Below are positions 14,954 through 23,801 of a DNA stretch of 37,896 bases, in pieces (the first letter of the stretch is position 1; each line of letters starts with the position of its first letter). The position numbers and the translations under genes were made by a program. The stretch lies in NCBI GenBank assembly GCA_024228555.1, contig JAAETI010000423.1, positions 1 through 37,896 on the forward strand. The letters are read 5' to 3'. The DNA comes from a bacterium (lineage in GTDB: Bacteria > Actinomycetota > Acidimicrobiia > Spongiisociales > UBA5794). Under the pieces are notes generated by a model that searched no databases, was not told the DNA's origin, and worked only from the letters and a program-made list of their open reading frames with translations.

Positions 14954-16219
14954 TCAATTCTCCAGCGCGTCGCTAGCGACCGCCGCAGCTGCCTCTTCTA
15001 TGCCCACAATGGAGTCATCGCCAAAGTGACTCTCAACGGCAAACCACACCGTTGCGCCATCGGTAGCGACTCCAACAGCAAAGGCGTTGTCAAGCCGAGC
15101 AAAGGTTTGCCGACCTGTCGCTAGATCCACCCGGACCGGGTAGCCGTCAATGAACCCGAAGTACCAGGCGGCATCCTGGGTGACTGCCAGACCGGGACGC
15201 CCGAAAGCGGGCTCGATGACAAGGTCGATCTGCCTGGTCACTTCGCCAGTCCGGGCGTCCAGTAAGAAGAGTGCGCCTCCACCGACGACGTTCAGTTCGC
15301 CGCCCGGAGCGGGGGTGTCGGCCAGAACCCAGACGCCTTCGGAAGTCACGGCCAACGCCTTGGCGCCGTCGGAGAGAATGGATGAGGTTTCTCCTGACTC
15401 CTCGGCCAAGAAGCCGAGGTCGCCAATGATCGCGTCGATCGTGCGGCCGTTGGCGTTGATACGCTCAACCGAGCCATCGCTCTCGTTGATTGCCCAGGCA
15501 ATACCGTCGGCCCCGACAATCGCGGTGTCGGTGCCGCCTCCTGAGATGTCTGTGTCACCGAGCACGTCGCTCACCTCGTTTGTGACGACGTCGATCCGGG
15601 CGACCTGTCCGTGGCCGTCGATCACGGCCCAAGCAGCGTCATCGAGAACTGCCACTGCTCGCGGCGCCACACCGGAGTCCCCAATCTCGGCTACGAGAGT
15701 GCCATCTGCCGGGTCGATCCGAAGCAGTGGGCCGAAACTGAACTCGTAGGTCGTGACCCAAAGCGAGTCCGCCCCAACAACGACATCCGCCGGTTCCTCG
15801 TCGACGCCGAAGGTCTGTGTGGTCGCCCCCGTCTCGAGATCGACTTCTACAACCGACATGGCGTCGGGCGCAGCAAGCCAGGCATGATGGCCTTCGATTG
15901 CGATCGACGACGGTGTTTCATCGAGAAGGATCTCGGTCAGCGGAACATCAATCCTGCAAACCTCACCGCCAATGCACTCCAGCGGCGACGCTGTTGGTTC
16001 TGTCGACTCCACCGCTCCCCCAGATGTTGCATCTGGAGCAACCGTTGTCTCGCCTCCGGGAATTACGCCGATCAGGGAGCCGTCACCGTTGGTGGGCTCG
16101 TCTGATCCACCGCAGCTAGCCACCAAGACGGCGATTGCAGCCATCATGACAATCCAACGCACGTCGATCCCGCGACGGCGTGCCGACTCGGTCGTCCGAT
16201 GTGACTCCATTTTGCTCAC
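14954..16219 (-). CDS. Beta-propeller lipoprotein (YncE/NHL-like)
   Basis: The start is GTG at 16219, overlapping the stop of the upstream gene as GTGA, so translation is probably coupled. A lipoprotein signal runs to VLVASC (C36), followed by a Gly/Thr/Ser-rich linker. Residues about 90-410 contain repeated blade-like units (WLAAPDAMSVVEVDLETGAT, SLWVTTYEFSFGPLLRIDPA, AWAVIDGHGQVARIDVVTN, GIAWAINESDGSVERINANG, AAWYFGFIDGYPVRVDLATG). These are typical of extracytoplasmic seven-bladed propellers that act as binding platforms. No enzymatic residues are visible. It is the last gene of the four-gene operon and converges on the glycoside hydrolase gene with a 62-base gap. Confidence 0.8.
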   Translation of the reverse strand: MSKMESHRTTESARRRGIDVRWIVMMAAIAVLVASCGGSDEPTNGDGSLIGVIPGGETTVAPDATSGGAVESTEPTASPLECIGGEVCRIDVPLTEILLDETPSSIAIEGHHAWLAAPDAMSVVEVDLETGATTQTFGVDEEPADVVVGADSLWVTTYEFSFGPLLRIDPADGTLVAEIGDSGVAPRAVAVLDDAAWAVIDGHGQVARIDVVTNEVSDVLGDTDISGGGTDTAIVGADGIAWAINESDGSVERINANGRTIDAIIGDLGFLAEESGETSSILSDGAKALAVTSEGVWVLADTPAPGGELNVVGGGALFLLDARTGEVTRQIDLVIEPAFGRPGLAVTQDAAWYFGFIDGYPVRVDLATGRQTFARLDNAFAVGVATDGATVWFAVESHFGDDSIVGIEEAAAAVASDALEN

Positions 16220-18108
16220 TCCTCGATTCGTGTCAGTTCGAACTCGCTCACGGCACCAGGCGCCCGCACGATCAAGCTGTCGCCCTCACAGATGAATGTG
16301 CTTCCGAGCTTCCCCGGGGCCGGGACTAGCGACGTTGCCTCCGGGCCGGGAATCCATTGACCCTCGAGAAACGCAAGATGTTTTACGAAAGCATCGCCGC
16401 CCAACACGTCGCCTGTCTCGCCCCTACGGGTCAACATGAATCGATAGCTGCCCTCGAACACGAGCTTCACCCACGGCGTCAGACCCTCTGCATCAACCCT
16501 GGCGTTGATCGGAACCTCAGGGTTGAACACGACTTCTCCGCGTCCGGTGCGATCTATCGTCATTGACATCGTGGCCAGCCCTCCGATGACAGATTGGCCG
16601 GGCGCCCGGTACTCCTCGCTCAACCATTCCCCGATCATGCACACAGGTACCGGTGGCTGTTCACAGAACTCGTCGAGGGTCCAGCCCGCCAGATCCAATA
16701 CCGCGCCACCTAGATGTCCGGTCAGCCCGGCCCGGGCCTCGCCGGGAATAGTCTGCCTGAAGATGGTGTCGACCCCTGGACTGTCATCAGGGCAGCCACA
16801 TCCCTGGGGATCCGTGCACAGCACGTCGGCACCCATGTCGGGCAGCGTTGCGACAACGCCATCGGGGTATTGCAGCAAGCCGTAGCTACTCGAACTGACC
16901 GTGATCACGTCGGCGGTCAGGTTCACCTTGTATGCAGCTGCGCTGAGTGGCTTTGCGATCAGGTTCGCCCCGTCGCCGGGTCCAATGTCCCCCAGGAAGA
17001 GCGGTACTGGTGTGATCGAGGGGACCCCTGCCCCGGCTTGATCCCAAGCGGGCGCATACGCCGAATCGCGAAAGTAGCCCGGTCCCCATGTCGGTAGCAT
17101 CGTGGGGGATGCGAGGTCTAGGGCAGTTTCGTAGGCAGCGGCGCTGCCGGCGTCGCTGCCGGCAACAATGTCGAGGGCGAACGGCCATAGGCCGACGCTA
17201 TTCTCATCGAGATGGGCCCAGAAGCCGATGGCAGGGTAGGTACGTGCGAACAGGTCTGTTCCCGGCTGTCGCAGCCACCCATCCCAGTGGTTCTCGCTGC
17301 TACCGCCGGCGATGGTCTCCCCAGCCCACTCGGCCAAGCCTTCCATAACCCAGGCCGGGCGGCTCGGCATCCTCGCCGGGTCCCCAACGGTGAAGCTGTA
17401 GCAGTGGAAGAGCTCGTGGGCGATGAACGACTCGAGTTCGGCGGATGCCACGCCGTTGCTGATCTGCTTTGCAATGTCGAGTCCAAGCTTGCCGATGGTC
17501 ACCTTGCACCTGACCGGCTCGCCCGACCAACCGCCATTGGCATCGACCGGGTCCGCAAACATCCCTCCGTCGCCATCCACGAAGCTCGCTGCGATGCGCA
17601 ACTCGACAGGGATGCCCAGGGGCCGACCCAGCTTGGCAGCCAGCTTGGCGAGGGTTTGCTCGATGAACTCATTGAGCGCGGCTTCGTCGATCCCGTCGCT
17701 GGCAGCCGCCAGCACCGCGGCACCGATCACCATGCCGGCACCCCCCGCCGCGTCACCCGACTCACCTGTCACGTAGCGGGTCACCGTTTCTTGCTGTGTC
17801 GGCGTGAGCTGACCCCAGTGAGAGCGCACCCAACGAAGGGCTCCCGTTCCGGAAGGAATCAACTCCCGTCGCCCTTCCGGTAGCTCCACGCCGGGAAGCC
17901 TGCCGATCGCCAGCGAAAACGCGCCCAGCGCCGTATCCAGAGGCACGATGTCGCTTCCGACATCTGCGACGAGCGCTTCGAAGGCAGACTGATCACTCGC
18001 GTCCGTCGATGCGGACCCGTTGCTTCCCGCAGGTGTGGACGTTCCACACGAGGAAGCCAACAGAGCGGCCCCAAGTACCCAGCAATGGGAGCTTCTGACG
18101 GAGTTCAT
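16216..18108 (-). CDS. Lipoprotein zinc metallopeptidase (HExxH, gluzincin-like)
   Basis: The likely start is the ATG at 18108, which overlaps the upstream stop as ATGA. It gives 630 residues with a lipoprotein signal to LLASSC (C21). The zinc site is HELFHCY (H231, E232, H235), followed after about 20 residues by WVMEGLAEW, where E256 or E260 can be the third ligand, as in gluzincins of the peptidase_MA type. The N-terminal helical region (40-225) and the C-terminal part (about 330-630), with several cysteines including CTDPQGCGC, are not recognised. It probably works on the outer face of the membrane. Longer upstream starts run into the preceding gene and lack a signal. Confidence 0.82.
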   Translation of the reverse strand: MNSVRSSHCWVLGAALLASSCGTSTPAGSNGSASTDASDQSAFEALVADVGSDIVPLDTALGAFSLAIGRLPGVELPEGRRELIPSGTGALRWVRSHWGQLTPTQQETVTRYVTGESGDAAGGAGMVIGAAVLAAASDGIDEAALNEFIEQTLAKLAAKLGRPLGIPVELRIAASFVDGDGGMFADPVDANGGWSGEPVRCKVTIGKLGLDIAKQISNGVASAELESFIAHELFHCYSFTVGDPARMPSRPAWVMEGLAEWAGETIAGGSSENHWDGWLRQPGTDLFARTYPAIGFWAHLDENSVGLWPFALDIVAGSDAGSAAAYETALDLASPTMLPTWGPGYFRDSAYAPAWDQAGAGVPSITPVPLFLGDIGPGDGANLIAKPLSAAAYKVNLTADVITVSSSSYGLLQYPDGVVATLPDMGADVLCTDPQGCGCPDDSPGVDTIFRQTIPGEARAGLTGHLGGAVLDLAGWTLDEFCEQPPVPVCMIGEWLSEEYRAPGQSVIGGLATMSMTIDRTGRGEVVFNPEVPINARVDAEGLTPWVKLVFEGSYRFMLTRRGETGDVLGGDAFVKHLAFLEGQWIPGPEATSLVPAPGKLGSTFICEGDSLIVRAPGAVSEFELTRIEE

Positions 18109-20936
18109 TGCGACGGGATCTCCCCTGGTGTTTGGGCGGTTCTCTTGGGCACTGGCTGGCTGAAGCCCTTCCCGCACACATCCCCGAACATGGTGAAATC
18201 GACGTCGGGGTCCCGCCATAGCTCAATGCTCTGCAGCCTTTCCTGAGAGGAATACCCAGTGAGTCCCGGACCCGTGCCGGTGAGGTAGTGCCACCGATCG
18301 AAGTCGAGAGACGCGACACCGACCGTTGTCGACTCTCCCGGCGCAAGCCGGATCAGATCGACGGCAATGCTCTCAGAGGCAAACACGGGACCAACGACCG
18401 TTTCGTCGACATGGGAAACCCCCTGTTTTGTGGTCCAGCTGAGCGGCCCGGCGCCTTCCGTGCGAAGGCTGACGAAGCAAGTCTCAGGCGGTGCGGAGCC
18501 GATCGACTCGCCATCCAGCTTGCGGGTGATCCGCACCTCGATCGACCCCGGGAACAGTTGTCCCGCCGGCTCTGGTATGACCCGAATCTCGGGGTTGAGG
18601 TGAAGCACCCATCCACCCGACTGCGCTTGTGTGGTTGCCAGATCTGAGAAGTGGTCTTCGATGTCGTCAAGGGCGTCCTCTACGAACTGTGCAGCGAAGT
18701 CCGCACAAGGACCGTCGCAGACCTGACCCACCAACTGCTCGGTGAGGGCTGCGGCAATGTCGCCCTTGGCGCTCTCCATGAGCTCGCTGAAGCTCGGCAA
18801 TGTTGGAGGAACGCCCACAGCGGCCAGTCCGGCATCCGCAAGGGCGTTGAGGGCGGCCTTGCAGGCAGCCTCCGGCTCACATCCAGTGATGTCGACTATC
18901 CCCTGGATGATTCCGGCCTTCACCATGTCGACGAGATCCTTGAACGTGTCCCATGCTTCACCGATGAACGAAACGGCTTCACCGAGGTGGTCGAAGACAT
19001 CCTTGTCGGGAGGATCTGGCTTGTAGGCACAAACGGTTGCACCCGCGACGAGTCCTCGATGCTCGGTCTCTTCGGTTGTGAACACGCGGGCGGAGTCGCG
19101 AGTGGCGTCATAGACAAACTGCATGGTCGGAACAGGAGCCGGGTTCTCACTCCCAAACGGATTCTCGACGACTCGGACGCAGCGAGAGAAGCCTACGTTC
19201 GACTGCAGGGGTTGGTTGAACTTGACTGCGATGTCGTACAAGGCGTCGATCGCCTGCTCCGGCGGAGGCTCGATCAGAAGTCGCTCGCTGTCGACCTCAT
19301 AGAGGACAGCGTTGCTGACACCCTCGATAGGCTGACCGTTACTCAATGGGATTACCCGCACCCACAGCCGACCGGGAGGAATACCCTGCCACCATGAGCC
19401 GGCGACCGGCTGGCTCATCCGGGGACTTGCTCCCCCTGCTGCAGGTTCGCCGTTTGAGAGTTCGAGCCCCATCCTCTCGAGGTCGGAGAAGCGGAAGCCA
19501 GATGTGTGAGAGCCAGCTTCGGGCACAGGGGCAGTGCCGCGGCGGATCTGGTCGAGCGCCAATTCGAAGTCGCTAACCCGATCACCGTCTGTGGCGATCA
19601 TTATCGACCACAGCAGGCCGGGGAAGTCTGTGGATGGGCCGGCAGGTGGGCGTGTGGATGACACCTGGATCAGGCCCGCCTCGACGCCGAGGAGTTGCGT
19701 ATCCCATCGCAAGGTCTGGGGCACCGGGTCACAGTCCGGATGGAAGGCTCCGTCGACGCAAAGGACGGAACTGGTCAGTAGCCGCTCCTTGTTGGAGCCT
19801 GTGTTGAGATCGAAGTGCGCCCGCACTACGTTGAGGAGGGTATGCGGCCCAACTGGCTGGACAGGGCCGAGAATGGATTCGGCCGCCGCGATGCGCTCGT
19901 ATCGACCTCGACCAAGGTTGATGAGTTCGTCGTCGGACCAACCCCAGACTTCTACTTCGACGTCGTCGCCGGCAACCGCTGGAAGGGGCAATCCGGTGAA
20001 GTTGAACCCGGCTGCGGTGGGTGTCGCAAAACCTGTAGCGGGCAGCCGTTGCCAAATACCACCACCCTCTGTGACGTATAGGTAGGCGGCATCCAATCCG
20101 GCTGAGTTGTCAAGTGTCGTGCCGCTGAAGGTGACATCACCCACCCAGACTCCGACCGCACAGTCTTCATTGCCCGGCACAAGCATCGAGGGGCGCGACG
20201 CGCTCGTGGTTTCGTCGAACGGGACAATTGACACCATCGTCGGGGATGAGGTCACGGGCACCGTAACGGTACCACCGTCCGGACCCACCACTCCTACTGG
20301 CACCGTGCCCGACACACCGAGAGTTGCGGCTGTTGCAGCCTGTCCAACGCTGTCGGCCGCGGTGGGAATATCGAGTGTCGCTGTGCATCTTGCAGCATCC
20401 ACCGTTACCCCTTGGGAGGACGAAAGAAGCGGGGACATCGGGAGCTCGGTCAGCGGCTCCCCGCTCTGAGGGTCCCATCCCGCAACTACCTCCATCCAGA
20501 TTGGCGATGAGGCTGCGTATCGTTCGGACACGTCGAATGCCCGCACTTCGATCGCGTGCGGCCCGACCGAGTCAGCAGCCCACTGCCAGGGGACCTCCGG
20601 GTCCATTTGCGGTTCGGCGAAACCATGTGTGCCGACCTTCTCTCCGTCTACCCAGAATTCCACTCGGTCGATTGGTTCGGATGCCAGCACCTGACTGGTC
20701 ATGGAGATCCGCTGGCCGAAGATGAGATCTGTGCTTGAGGAGGTTCGCAATAGCGGCACGATTGGAGGTGGGGCCGGCGGGATCGCAGCAGGTGCTGTGG
20801 TCGGTCCCGTTTCGCCAGCTGTCCCTGTCGGTGGACGGATCGTCGTCTGGGGTTCCGCCTCTTCGGTTGGAGAGCACGAAGAGGCAAGGATCATGATGAC
20901 GATCAGCGGTACCGCGAGGAGGGATTGACGCCGCAT
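18105..20936 (-). CDS. Large lipoprotein of unknown function with Ig-like domain
   Basis: From the ATG at 20936 the protein has 943 residues and a clear lipoprotein signal (LIVIMILASSC, C21) followed by a Thr/Pro-rich linker. The segment after it (ISMTSQVLASEPIDRVEFWV, then VGPHAIEVRAFD) looks like an Ig-like fold of the kind found in surface proteins. The rest is mostly beta-rich with no motif I know, plus an Ala-rich helical part near 640-760 containing several cysteines (CEPEAACKAAL, CDGPCADF). The start shares one base with the stop of the upstream gene, and the stop overlaps the start of the peptidase gene. That tight packing suggests a complex or a shared task at the cell surface. Confidence 0.75.
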   Translation of the reverse strand: MRRQSLLAVPLIVIMILASSCSPTEEAEPQTTIRPPTGTAGETGPTTAPAAIPPAPPPIVPLLRTSSSTDLIFGQRISMTSQVLASEPIDRVEFWVDGEKVGTHGFAEPQMDPEVPWQWAADSVGPHAIEVRAFDVSERYAASSPIWMEVVAGWDPQSGEPLTELPMSPLLSSSQGVTVDAARCTATLDIPTAADSVGQAATAATLGVSGTVPVGVVGPDGGTVTVPVTSSPTMVSIVPFDETTSASRPSMLVPGNEDCAVGVWVGDVTFSGTTLDNSAGLDAAYLYVTEGGGIWQRLPATGFATPTAAGFNFTGLPLPAVAGDDVEVEVWGWSDDELINLGRGRYERIAAAESILGPVQPVGPHTLLNVVRAHFDLNTGSNKERLLTSSVLCVDGAFHPDCDPVPQTLRWDTQLLGVEAGLIQVSSTRPPAGPSTDFPGLLWSIMIATDGDRVSDFELALDQIRRGTAPVPEAGSHTSGFRFSDLERMGLELSNGEPAAGGASPRMSQPVAGSWWQGIPPGRLWVRVIPLSNGQPIEGVSNAVLYEVDSERLLIEPPPEQAIDALYDIAVKFNQPLQSNVGFSRCVRVVENPFGSENPAPVPTMQFVYDATRDSARVFTTEETEHRGLVAGATVCAYKPDPPDKDVFDHLGEAVSFIGEAWDTFKDLVDMVKAGIIQGIVDITGCEPEAACKAALNALADAGLAAVGVPPTLPSFSELMESAKGDIAAALTEQLVGQVCDGPCADFAAQFVEDALDDIEDHFSDLATTQAQSGGWVLHLNPEIRVIPEPAGQLFPGSIEVRITRKLDGESIGSAPPETCFVSLRTEGAGPLSWTTKQGVSHVDETVVGPVFASESIAVDLIRLAPGESTTVGVASLDFDRWHYLTGTGPGLTGYSSQERLQSIELWRDPDVDFTMFGDVCGKGFSQPVPKRTAQTPGEIPSQ

Positions 20937-21721
20937 CAGCAACCCCGGACCGAAATCGTGAATGACTGCGGTGCCGACCACGGGCCTGTGGCATCGTGGG
21001 TCTTGGGACGGACCCGCCACCAATAGTTGTTGCATGCCAGGCCGGGCGTGAGCCATTCGTTGGCTCCTGCCACCGTGCTTGAAGCAGCGATCTCGGAGAA
21101 CGCCGGCGTCGTGGAGACTTCCACCTGGAACTCGAGGGCAAGCCGACAGCCGTTATAGCTCCAGGAAAGGGTGTTGGCGACCAGAGGGGTGACCGACCCG
21201 TCGGCGGGAGTCAGTGGGATGGGTGGGTCGAACAGGCATGCGTCGGTGGTTGTCGGGGCCGGAGTCGTCGTCGATGTTGACGTCGTCGTTGACGTAGTGT
21301 CAGGTGGCACGTCGACGGCGCCTTCCACCGTGACGGTGACACGAGCGGGTCCACGCCAATCCCCGCCGATGTCTCGTGCCCACAGACTCAACACATGTAT
21401 GCCGGCGCTTGGTTCCCAATTGAACTCGACCGTAGCAAGTTGTCCTGATTCGCCCGGCAACGTCGCCTCACCATATGGCTCATCATCGATGTCTAGCCTC
21501 ACCATGTCGGCACCCGTCGGAACCGCAACATGACCCACGACGTGGACCACCTGGTCATCGACGCCGTAGTTGGACCCGTCGAGAGGTCTGTCGATCCAGA
21601 CAGCACTCGTCGATGGGTCGTCCGTTTCGAGAGCGGCGGCGTACGCCCCTGATGCGAGGAGGATGATGGTCAGACCCAAGGCGGCGAACACCCTGCCGCT
21701 GCCATAGAATTGGTTCCCCAT
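20936..21721 (-). CDS. Secreted Ig/fibronectin-like protein, first gene of the lipoprotein operon
   Basis: The ATG at 21721 has GGAGAGGGCGG upstream and opens a 261-residue protein with a Sec signal (GRVFAALGLTIILLASGAYA). Two beta-sandwich-like units are visible. The first (about 38-130) contains IDRPLDGSNYGVDDQVVHVV and AGIHVLSLWARD. A Thr/Ser linker (TTSTTTSTSTTT) leads to the second (about 163-261), containing PLTPADGSVT, WSYNGC, FQVEVSTTP and WWRVRPKT, which resembles a fibronectin type III-like unit. It has four cysteines in the mature part. Its stop and the next ATG share a base. It probably binds ligands or partners outside the membrane. Confidence 0.78.
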   Translation of the reverse strand: MGNQFYGSGRVFAALGLTIILLASGAYAAALETDDPSTSAVWIDRPLDGSNYGVDDQVVHVVGHVAVPTGADMVRLDIDDEPYGEATLPGESGQLATVEFNWEPSAGIHVLSLWARDIGGDWRGPARVTVTVEGAVDVPPDTTSTTTSTSTTTPAPTTTDACLFDPPIPLTPADGSVTPLVANTLSWSYNGCRLALEFQVEVSTTPAFSEIAASSTVAGANEWLTPGLACNNYWWRVRPKTHDATGPWSAPQSFTISVRGC

Positions 21722-22292
21722 TCTCCGCCCTCTCCTTGCAAGCACCAGGTCCACAATCCGAAATCTGGATTTCAACAGTACATAACTAGACGTATTCCGC
21801 GAGCTCTTGATACACCTTTGCTCCCCATCACCGCCCGCAGGATGGCCAGAGCCCGGACAATCCTTGCGCGGGAGCAGCGGTGGTTGGGGTGGGTGTCAGC
21901 AGGGCTTCGGTCGTAGCCACGCCACCGCTGCAGTCGGGACTAGGCCGGGGGCAGCGTTGCTGCCTCGACTTGGGGAGCAAATCCCTGCTGGTCCCTCGAT
22001 CGCGTCATCGGCTGCTGAGTCGGCCACGCGAACCAGTCCATTTGCGTTGCAGCCAGCTACGAGGTTGCCCTAGCGAATCCTGGCCCCATGACTCCAGATG
22101 GATCGCTGCAAGGTTGCATCCAACAACACGCGGGTGGCGACACAACTACTCGCGCAGCCGAGATGTCGACCGTGAGCGACAACACCCCAGCGGAAGCCGC
22201 CACGATGCCATAGGGGTAGCAACATCCAGCTGCAACGGAAAGCCGGGGCTCGGAAGGCTCGGGGTGACCAGACCACGGGCTCTCCCTATATA
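21722..22292. other. 571-bp stretch without a supported gene
   Basis: Frames here on both strands lack ribosome binding sites, domains and sensible composition. A 41-codon frame from ATG 22087 (MTPDGSLQGCIQQHAGG) is the most protein-like but has no supporting signal. The left end must hold the promoter of the lipoprotein operon, where the sequence at 21740-21800 is AT-richer. The remainder may be decayed DNA. Confidence 0.4.
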
Positions 22293-22332
22293 TTGACAAC
22301 CATCTATATATGTGTCATGGTTACATATAGAT
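22293..22332 (+). promoter_or_regulatory. Promoter-operator of the permease-ArsR operon
   Basis: TTGACA at 22293-22298 matches a -35 box. It is followed by an imperfect inverted repeat, ATCTATATATGT (22302-22313) and ACATATAGAT (22323-22332), with a two-base bulge. The AT-rich dyad overlaps the expected promoter, as is typical for ArsR-family operators, and the repressor gene is the second gene of this operon. Confidence 0.6.
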
Positions 22333-22357
22333 AGTGATCGATACGTAGGAGACACTG

Positions 22358-23329
22358 GTGGATCAGATTCTCGACCTCATGGCCCGAGTGGCCGACGACG
22401 TAGTCGAAACCATCTATCACGTCTGGCCCTTCCTGGCGATTTCGGTGGTGGCAGCCGCGGCGGTGAATGTCTATGTCGGAACTGAGCGCCTCGCCACGCT
22501 CTTAAACCGTCGCACCGGGGTCGCCACGGCAGGAGCCGTCTTGCTGGCAACCCTCACCCCGTTCTGCTCCTGCGGGACGATGGCCGTCCTTCTCGGCATG
22601 TTGGCAACGTCGACACCTTGGGCTCCCCTGGTGGCATTCATGGTCGCCTCGCCGCTTACAAGTCCGTCGGAACTTGTGTTCTCTGCGGGGTTGTTCGGTT
22701 GGTCGTTCGCCTTGGTGTTCTTCGTCGGAACGATCGTCCTCGGGTTCGCCGCCGGCGGTGTCGCTGGCATCCTGGACCGGGCCGGACTGCTCAGGAACCA
22801 AGCGAGGGCGACCATCGACGACGGCTGCACTACAGGGTCATGCGCCGTGCCACAGCCCGTCGCGGTCAGTATCGGGCCGGGTGCAGCGTCCATCGCCGAG
22901 TTCCCGCCTCGGCGGGAACGGTGGAAGCTCAACGAGTTCCGTACGGAACTGCTCACCGTCGGCCGCAAGATGGCCCTCTTCTTCCTCGGCTTCACCGCAG
23001 TGGGCTACCTCGCCATCGAGGCGATCCCCACAGCATGGCTGTCCGACTACCTCGGCGAAGGATCGCTATTGGCAATCCCCCTGGCGGCGCTTCTCGGCAT
23101 TCCGGCGTACATCAATACCGAGGGGTCCCTACCACTCGTCGCCTCGTTGATGTCGGGCGGCATGGGAGCCGGACCGGCAATGGCATTCCTCGTCACGGGT
23201 GCAGGCACCAGCGTCGGAGCAATCAGCGGACTGTTCGTCGTCGCCCGCAAGCGAGTGGTCGGACTCGTCGTAGCGATGCTGTTCGTAGGGGCGCTTGTTC
23301 TGGGACTCGTTGCTGAGATCGTGATCTAA
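22358..23329 (+). CDS. ArsP/DUF318-type permease
   Basis: This 323-residue protein has about eight membrane helices and the permease-family signature TPFCSCG (C70, C72) in the first half, with SPLTSPSELVFSAG after it. The second half has a matching repeat containing GIPAYINTEGSLPL and GAGTSVGAISG. The family includes ArsP, which exports trivalent organoarsenicals, and many uncharacterised permeases. A cytoplasmic loop has further cysteines (GCTTGSC, about 156-162). GTG at 22358 has GGAG six bases upstream. The ArsR gene follows closely, so a thiophilic metal or metalloid is the likely substrate; arsenic specifically is inferred. Confidence 0.85.
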   Translation: MDQILDLMARVADDVVETIYHVWPFLAISVVAAAAVNVYVGTERLATLLNRRTGVATAGAVLLATLTPFCSCGTMAVLLGMLATSTPWAPLVAFMVASPLTSPSELVFSAGLFGWSFALVFFVGTIVLGFAAGGVAGILDRAGLLRNQARATIDDGCTTGSCAVPQPVAVSIGPGAASIAEFPPRRERWKLNEFRTELLTVGRKMALFFLGFTAVGYLAIEAIPTAWLSDYLGEGSLLAIPLAALLGIPAYINTEGSLPLVASLMSGGMGAGPAMAFLVTGAGTSVGAISGLFVVARKRVVGLVVAMLFVGALVLGLVAEIVI

Positions 23330-23356
23330 GGCAGCGCCGTGTGGAACAATCAACAT

Positions 23357-23677
23357 ATGAAGACCGTCATCGAATGCTGCGCCCCCCTCCTCGAGGAACC
23401 ACTCGCCGAGACTGAAGCGGCAATGCTGGCCGAGTGGTTCGGTGTCCTATCCAACCCGACCCGGCTCCGGCTGCTCAGCCTGATTGCCGCCGCAGGGGAG
23501 GCGTGCGCCGCCTGCGACTTGGTGGCTCCGCTCGGCGTATCGCAACCAACAGTCAGCCACCACCTCAAAGTCTTGCGTGAGGCCGGGCTGATTGAGAGCG
23601 AGAAACGTGGTCGCTGGGTGTACTACAGCCCGGTGCCTGTCCGTCTCGGAGTCTTGGGGCGCGCCCTGGGATCTTGA
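23357..23677 (+). CDS. ArsR-family metal(loid)-responsive repressor
   Basis: This 106-residue winged-helix regulator contains FGVLSNPTRLRLLSLI, then DLVAPLGVSQPTVSHHLKVL for the recognition helix and GRWVYY for the wing. Cysteines C7-C8 (IECCAPL) and C50/C53 (ACAAC) resemble the arrangement of Corynebacterium-type ArsR, where an N-terminal CC pair and a distant Cys bind As(III). The ATG at 23357 is chosen because MKTVIECCAPL is the usual start of this subgroup; a GTG at 23339 is possible. It is the second gene of the permease operon and probably represses it through 22293-22332. Confidence 0.88.
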   Translation: MKTVIECCAPLLEEPLAETEAAMLAEWFGVLSNPTRLRLLSLIAAAGEACAACDLVAPLGVSQPTVSHHLKVLREAGLIESEKRGRWVYYSPVPVRLGVLGRALGS

Positions 23678-23801
23678 ACGCCATAGCAAGTTGAATCCAG
23701 ATCCCCGACCGGCATCAACGGCGTCTCGCACCGTCGCAAGCAGAGATCCCCCAGCATTGAAACGAATAAGCTAGGGCGGTTGATCGATCTAGGAGACTTC
23801 A

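Noticed and set aside
21880-22296. 138-codon plus-strand frame in the long gap
   Set aside because: No start signal, no domain, and an Arg/Ser-rich composition typical of random high-GC frames.
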